From: Flagellimonas aquimarina
Lineage (GTDB): Bacteria > Bacteroidota > Bacteroidia > Flavobacteriales > Flavobacteriaceae
Direction of reading: 5' to 3'
NCBI RefSeq assembly: GCF_003149745.1
Contig: NZ_QGEG01000002.1
Coordinates: 434,001-498,000, forward strand
Length of the DNA stretch: 64,000 nucleotides
The notes below the pieces were generated by a model, which made no database searches, was not told where the DNA came from, and was given only the letters and a program-made list of their open reading frames with translations. Below are positions 62,278 through 64,000 of this stretch, piece by piece; the stretch's first letter is position 1; the number at the start of each line of letters is the position of its first letter. The position numbers were made by a program, and so were the translations under genes.

Positions 62278-63762
62278 TTAAAGTATATCCTGTATATACT
62301 TTTTGATATCGGCATCATCATAGATTTTTTGGATCATATCGGCGTATAACTCTGTAAATCGTTCATTTTTAGTAAGATTGCCAAAAAGAGTTTCCTGTTT
62401 GATAAATGCCAGACTGTCGGTTTCGGTTCGTTTGGCCGCTTGGTGCAGTTCCCCACTCAAGGCATCAATAATTTCAAGGGGTTGTTGATTTTTGTTGATT
62501 CCTTTATCGCTGTAATAACACCAAGCGGCAATTACCAATGTTGCATATTTAATACTTCCTCCCCGGGTCACATTTTCTTGGATGGTAGGGAGTAAAAATT
62601 TTGGCACTTTGGCAGAGCTTTCCGAACAAATACGGCTTACGGAATCCTTTATATTCGGATTGGCAAATCGCTCGATCAAACTGTCTTTGTACTCTTCTAA
62701 ATCAATACCTTCTACTTCGTCCAGAGCAGGGGTGGCTTCCTTATCCATAAATGCTCTCAAATAGATAACAAAAGTTTCGTCTTCCATGCAGGCGTTTATG
62801 GTTTGGTGCCCGTGAATAGCACCCAATATACCCAATACAGAATGGCCCGCATTGAGTAAGCGGAGTTTCATTTTTTCATAGGGTTTCACATCAGGAACAA
62901 ATTGCACACCCACCTTTTCGAATTCAGGCCGACCATTTGAAAATTTATCTTCCACGACCCATTGTATGAATGGTTCACAAGTTACCGGCCATTCATCTTT
63001 TATTCCGTAGGTCTTTTCCAAATAATCGATATCGGCCTGGGTCGTAACGGGTGTTATCCTGTCTACCATACTATTGGGAAAACATACCTCCCGTTCAATC
63101 CAATGGGCCAAAGCCGCATCCTGTCTCTGAGCAAATGATAGTAACATGTTACGTGCAACATCACCATTATGCTGAATATTATCGCAAGACATGACGGTGA
63201 ATCCCGGCAGTGCCATTTCACGACGTTTTTTTAGAGCGCCCGTTAAGAACCCATATATTGTTTTTGGGCTGTCGGAATGTTTCAAATCGTGTTGGATATC
63301 AGGATTCTCAAAGTCAAATTCTCCTGTCGATGGATTAAAATTATAGCCCCCTTCGGTAATAGTCAGAGAGACAATTTTGGTTGACGGGTCCGCCAAGCGC
63401 TCTATGACGGGTACGGGGTTATCGACACCTAGTTCGAAATCGATTATTGAACCTATTATCCGGGGTTCTATTTTCCCATCTGGATGTTTCACCAGAACCG
63501 TGTATAAATGATCTTGCTTTTTTAGAACCTCATATATTTTTTGATCACCTTTCCGCAAACCAACACCACAAATACCCCATTCAGGAGCCTTAAATTTTTC
63601 TTGGAGCTGATGTGTATAAAACGCTTGGTGCGTCCGATGAAAACCTCCGACACCGATATGGACTATTCCAACCTTATGAGAACTGCGATCAAATGTCGGG
63701 ACAGGAATACGGTCGGCAAGCTGATTCAAATTCTTTTGATTAAGTATCACAGTATTTTTCAT
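62278..63762 (-). CDS. mannitol dehydrogenase family protein (hexonate/hexuronate oxidoreductase)
   Basis: 494 residues from the ATG at 63762. The frame could be extended to a TTG at 63804, but that start lies inside the upstream gene. The family (MtlK/UxuB/UxaB long-chain polyol dehydrogenases) interconverts polyols or aldonates with their keto forms using NAD(H). The nucleotide-binding HIGVGGFHRTHQAFY lies near residue 36, TITEGGYNFNPSTGEF near 137, CDNIQHNGD near 200, and the catalytic lysine motif KMKLRLLNAGHSVLGILGAIHG near 310-331. The ATG shares one base with the stop of the upstream membrane-protein gene, so the two are coupled. Substrate (mannitol, mannonate or another) cannot be set. 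Confidence 0.9.
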   Translation of the reverse strand: MKNTVILNQKNLNQLADRIPVPTFDRSSHKVGIVHIGVGGFHRTHQAFYTHQLQEKFKAPEWGICGVGLRKGDQKIYEVLKKQDHLYTVLVKHPDGKIEPRIIGSIIDFELGVDNPVPVIERLADPSTKIVSLTITEGGYNFNPSTGEFDFENPDIQHDLKHSDSPKTIYGFLTGALKKRREMALPGFTVMSCDNIQHNGDVARNMLLSFAQRQDAALAHWIEREVCFPNSMVDRITPVTTQADIDYLEKTYGIKDEWPVTCEPFIQWVVEDKFSNGRPEFEKVGVQFVPDVKPYEKMKLRLLNAGHSVLGILGAIHGHQTINACMEDETFVIYLRAFMDKEATPALDEVEGIDLEEYKDSLIERFANPNIKDSVSRICSESSAKVPKFLLPTIQENVTRGGSIKYATLVIAAWCYYSDKGINKNQQPLEIIDALSGELHQAAKRTETDSLAFIKQETLFGNLTKNERFTELYADMIQKIYDDADIKKYIQDIL

Positions 63763-64000
63763 TAGTGCTCTTCTTTTTTTGGTTTTCCACGTTGTAAAGC
63801 CCAATAGGCCGTTATGAAATAAATCAATGTACTGATAAAGGCATATCTATAGAATATTTCACGATTTTCTACATACCCACTTTCCGTGGCACTACCGAAC
63901 ATGACATTACAGGCCAAAATCAAGGTAATAACCAAAACCGTAATCGCTATGATTTTTAATCCTTTGGAGAATAAAGATTTATCCTTGGAAATAATCGGCT
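63762..64000 (-). CDS. C-terminal end of a membrane protein, probably a transporter (cut by window edge)
   Basis: About 78 codons are visible. They contain a membrane segment (IIAITVLVITLILACNVMFG), a short loop (SATESGYVENREIFY) and a last membrane segment (AFISTLIYFITAYWAL) with a basic tail (QRGKPKKEEH). The stop overlaps the start of the mannitol dehydrogenase gene by one base, so it is likely the transporter or a partner for that enzyme's substrate. The family cannot be decided from this fragment; it could be the end of a sodium:solute symporter, but this is a guess. Confidence 0.6.
   Translation of the reverse strand, partial: PIISKDKSLFSKGLKIIAITVLVITLILACNVMFGSATESGYVENREIFYRYAFISTLIYFITAYWALQRGKPKKEEH

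Noticed and set aside
63763..63804. TTG start extending the mannitol dehydrogenase gene
   Set aside because: Lies within the upstream membrane-protein gene; the ATG at 63762 overlapping its stop is a better start.

Overview
The window looks like chromosomal DNA of a marine-type member of the Flavobacteriaceae (Bacteroidota). The reasons are a SusC/SusD pair, a very large SprB-repeat protein with a gliding-motility-type C-terminal sorting domain, a long signal peptidase I with several N-terminal membrane segments, DUF5683 and WbqC proteins, a nagB-PIG-L fusion, promoters of the form TAnnTTTG, and the near absence of Shine-Dalgarno sequences. The genus cannot be named from this sequence alone.

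Layout. 1-2.2 kb (minus strand): end of a GNAT acetyltransferase gene, a DUF721 protein, a small lipoprotein and recF. 2.2-8.4 kb (plus): TPR membrane protein, ribH, a small membrane protein, mutL, two adjacent rhomboid proteases and an endonuclease/exonuclease/phosphatase-family membrane protein. 8.4-14.2 kb (minus): DUF6122, WbqC, lepB, dapB, DUF5683, parB and parA. 14.3-22.4 kb: a propionyl-CoA to succinyl-CoA module. The two mutase subunits lie on the minus strand behind udk and a DivIC/FtsB-like gene. The divergent plus-strand operon encodes biotin carrier, biotin carboxylase and carboxyltransferase. A Bcr/CflA-type MFS gene follows.

23.7-39.4 kb is a metabolic locus built around bacterial cell-wall sugars. 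It encodes AnmK (anhydro-MurNAc kinase), a methyltransferase, a cytoplasmic NagZ-like GH3, an AmpG-like permease, a GNAT enzyme, a DigH/YngK-like GHL10 lipoprotein, SusD, SusC, two paralogous DeoR-type regulators, a NagB-PIG-L fusion and MurQ. Read together this is a pathway from peptidoglycan fragments outside the cell to fructose-6-phosphate. NagA is absent from the window, and the PIG-L half of the NagB fusion is a candidate substitute. The susC and nagB promoters carry matching tandem TTGC repeats at the same distance from their -7 elements, which suggests common control. A PQQ-type sugar dehydrogenase follows.

40.6-49.5 kb holds one giant surface protein gene (2770 codons), a small unknown gene and a tRNA-Pro(GGG) with a strong terminator.

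49.9-62.3 kb is a heavy-metal (probably copper/silver) resistance block: a HYC_CC_PP-like protein, CusA, TolC-like CusC, a metal-binding lipoprotein, an AraC regulator with an N-terminal CxxC segment, a CopA-type P-ATPase, a PepSY membrane protein, CusB, and a divergent acidic lipoprotein. It lies next to the tRNA gene and is bracketed by a 25-bp direct repeat with two mismatches (49938-49962 and 62235-62259), so it looks like an acquired island. No integrase or transposase is visible. The window ends with a mannitol dehydrogenase-family gene and the C-terminal end of a membrane protein gene that overlaps it.
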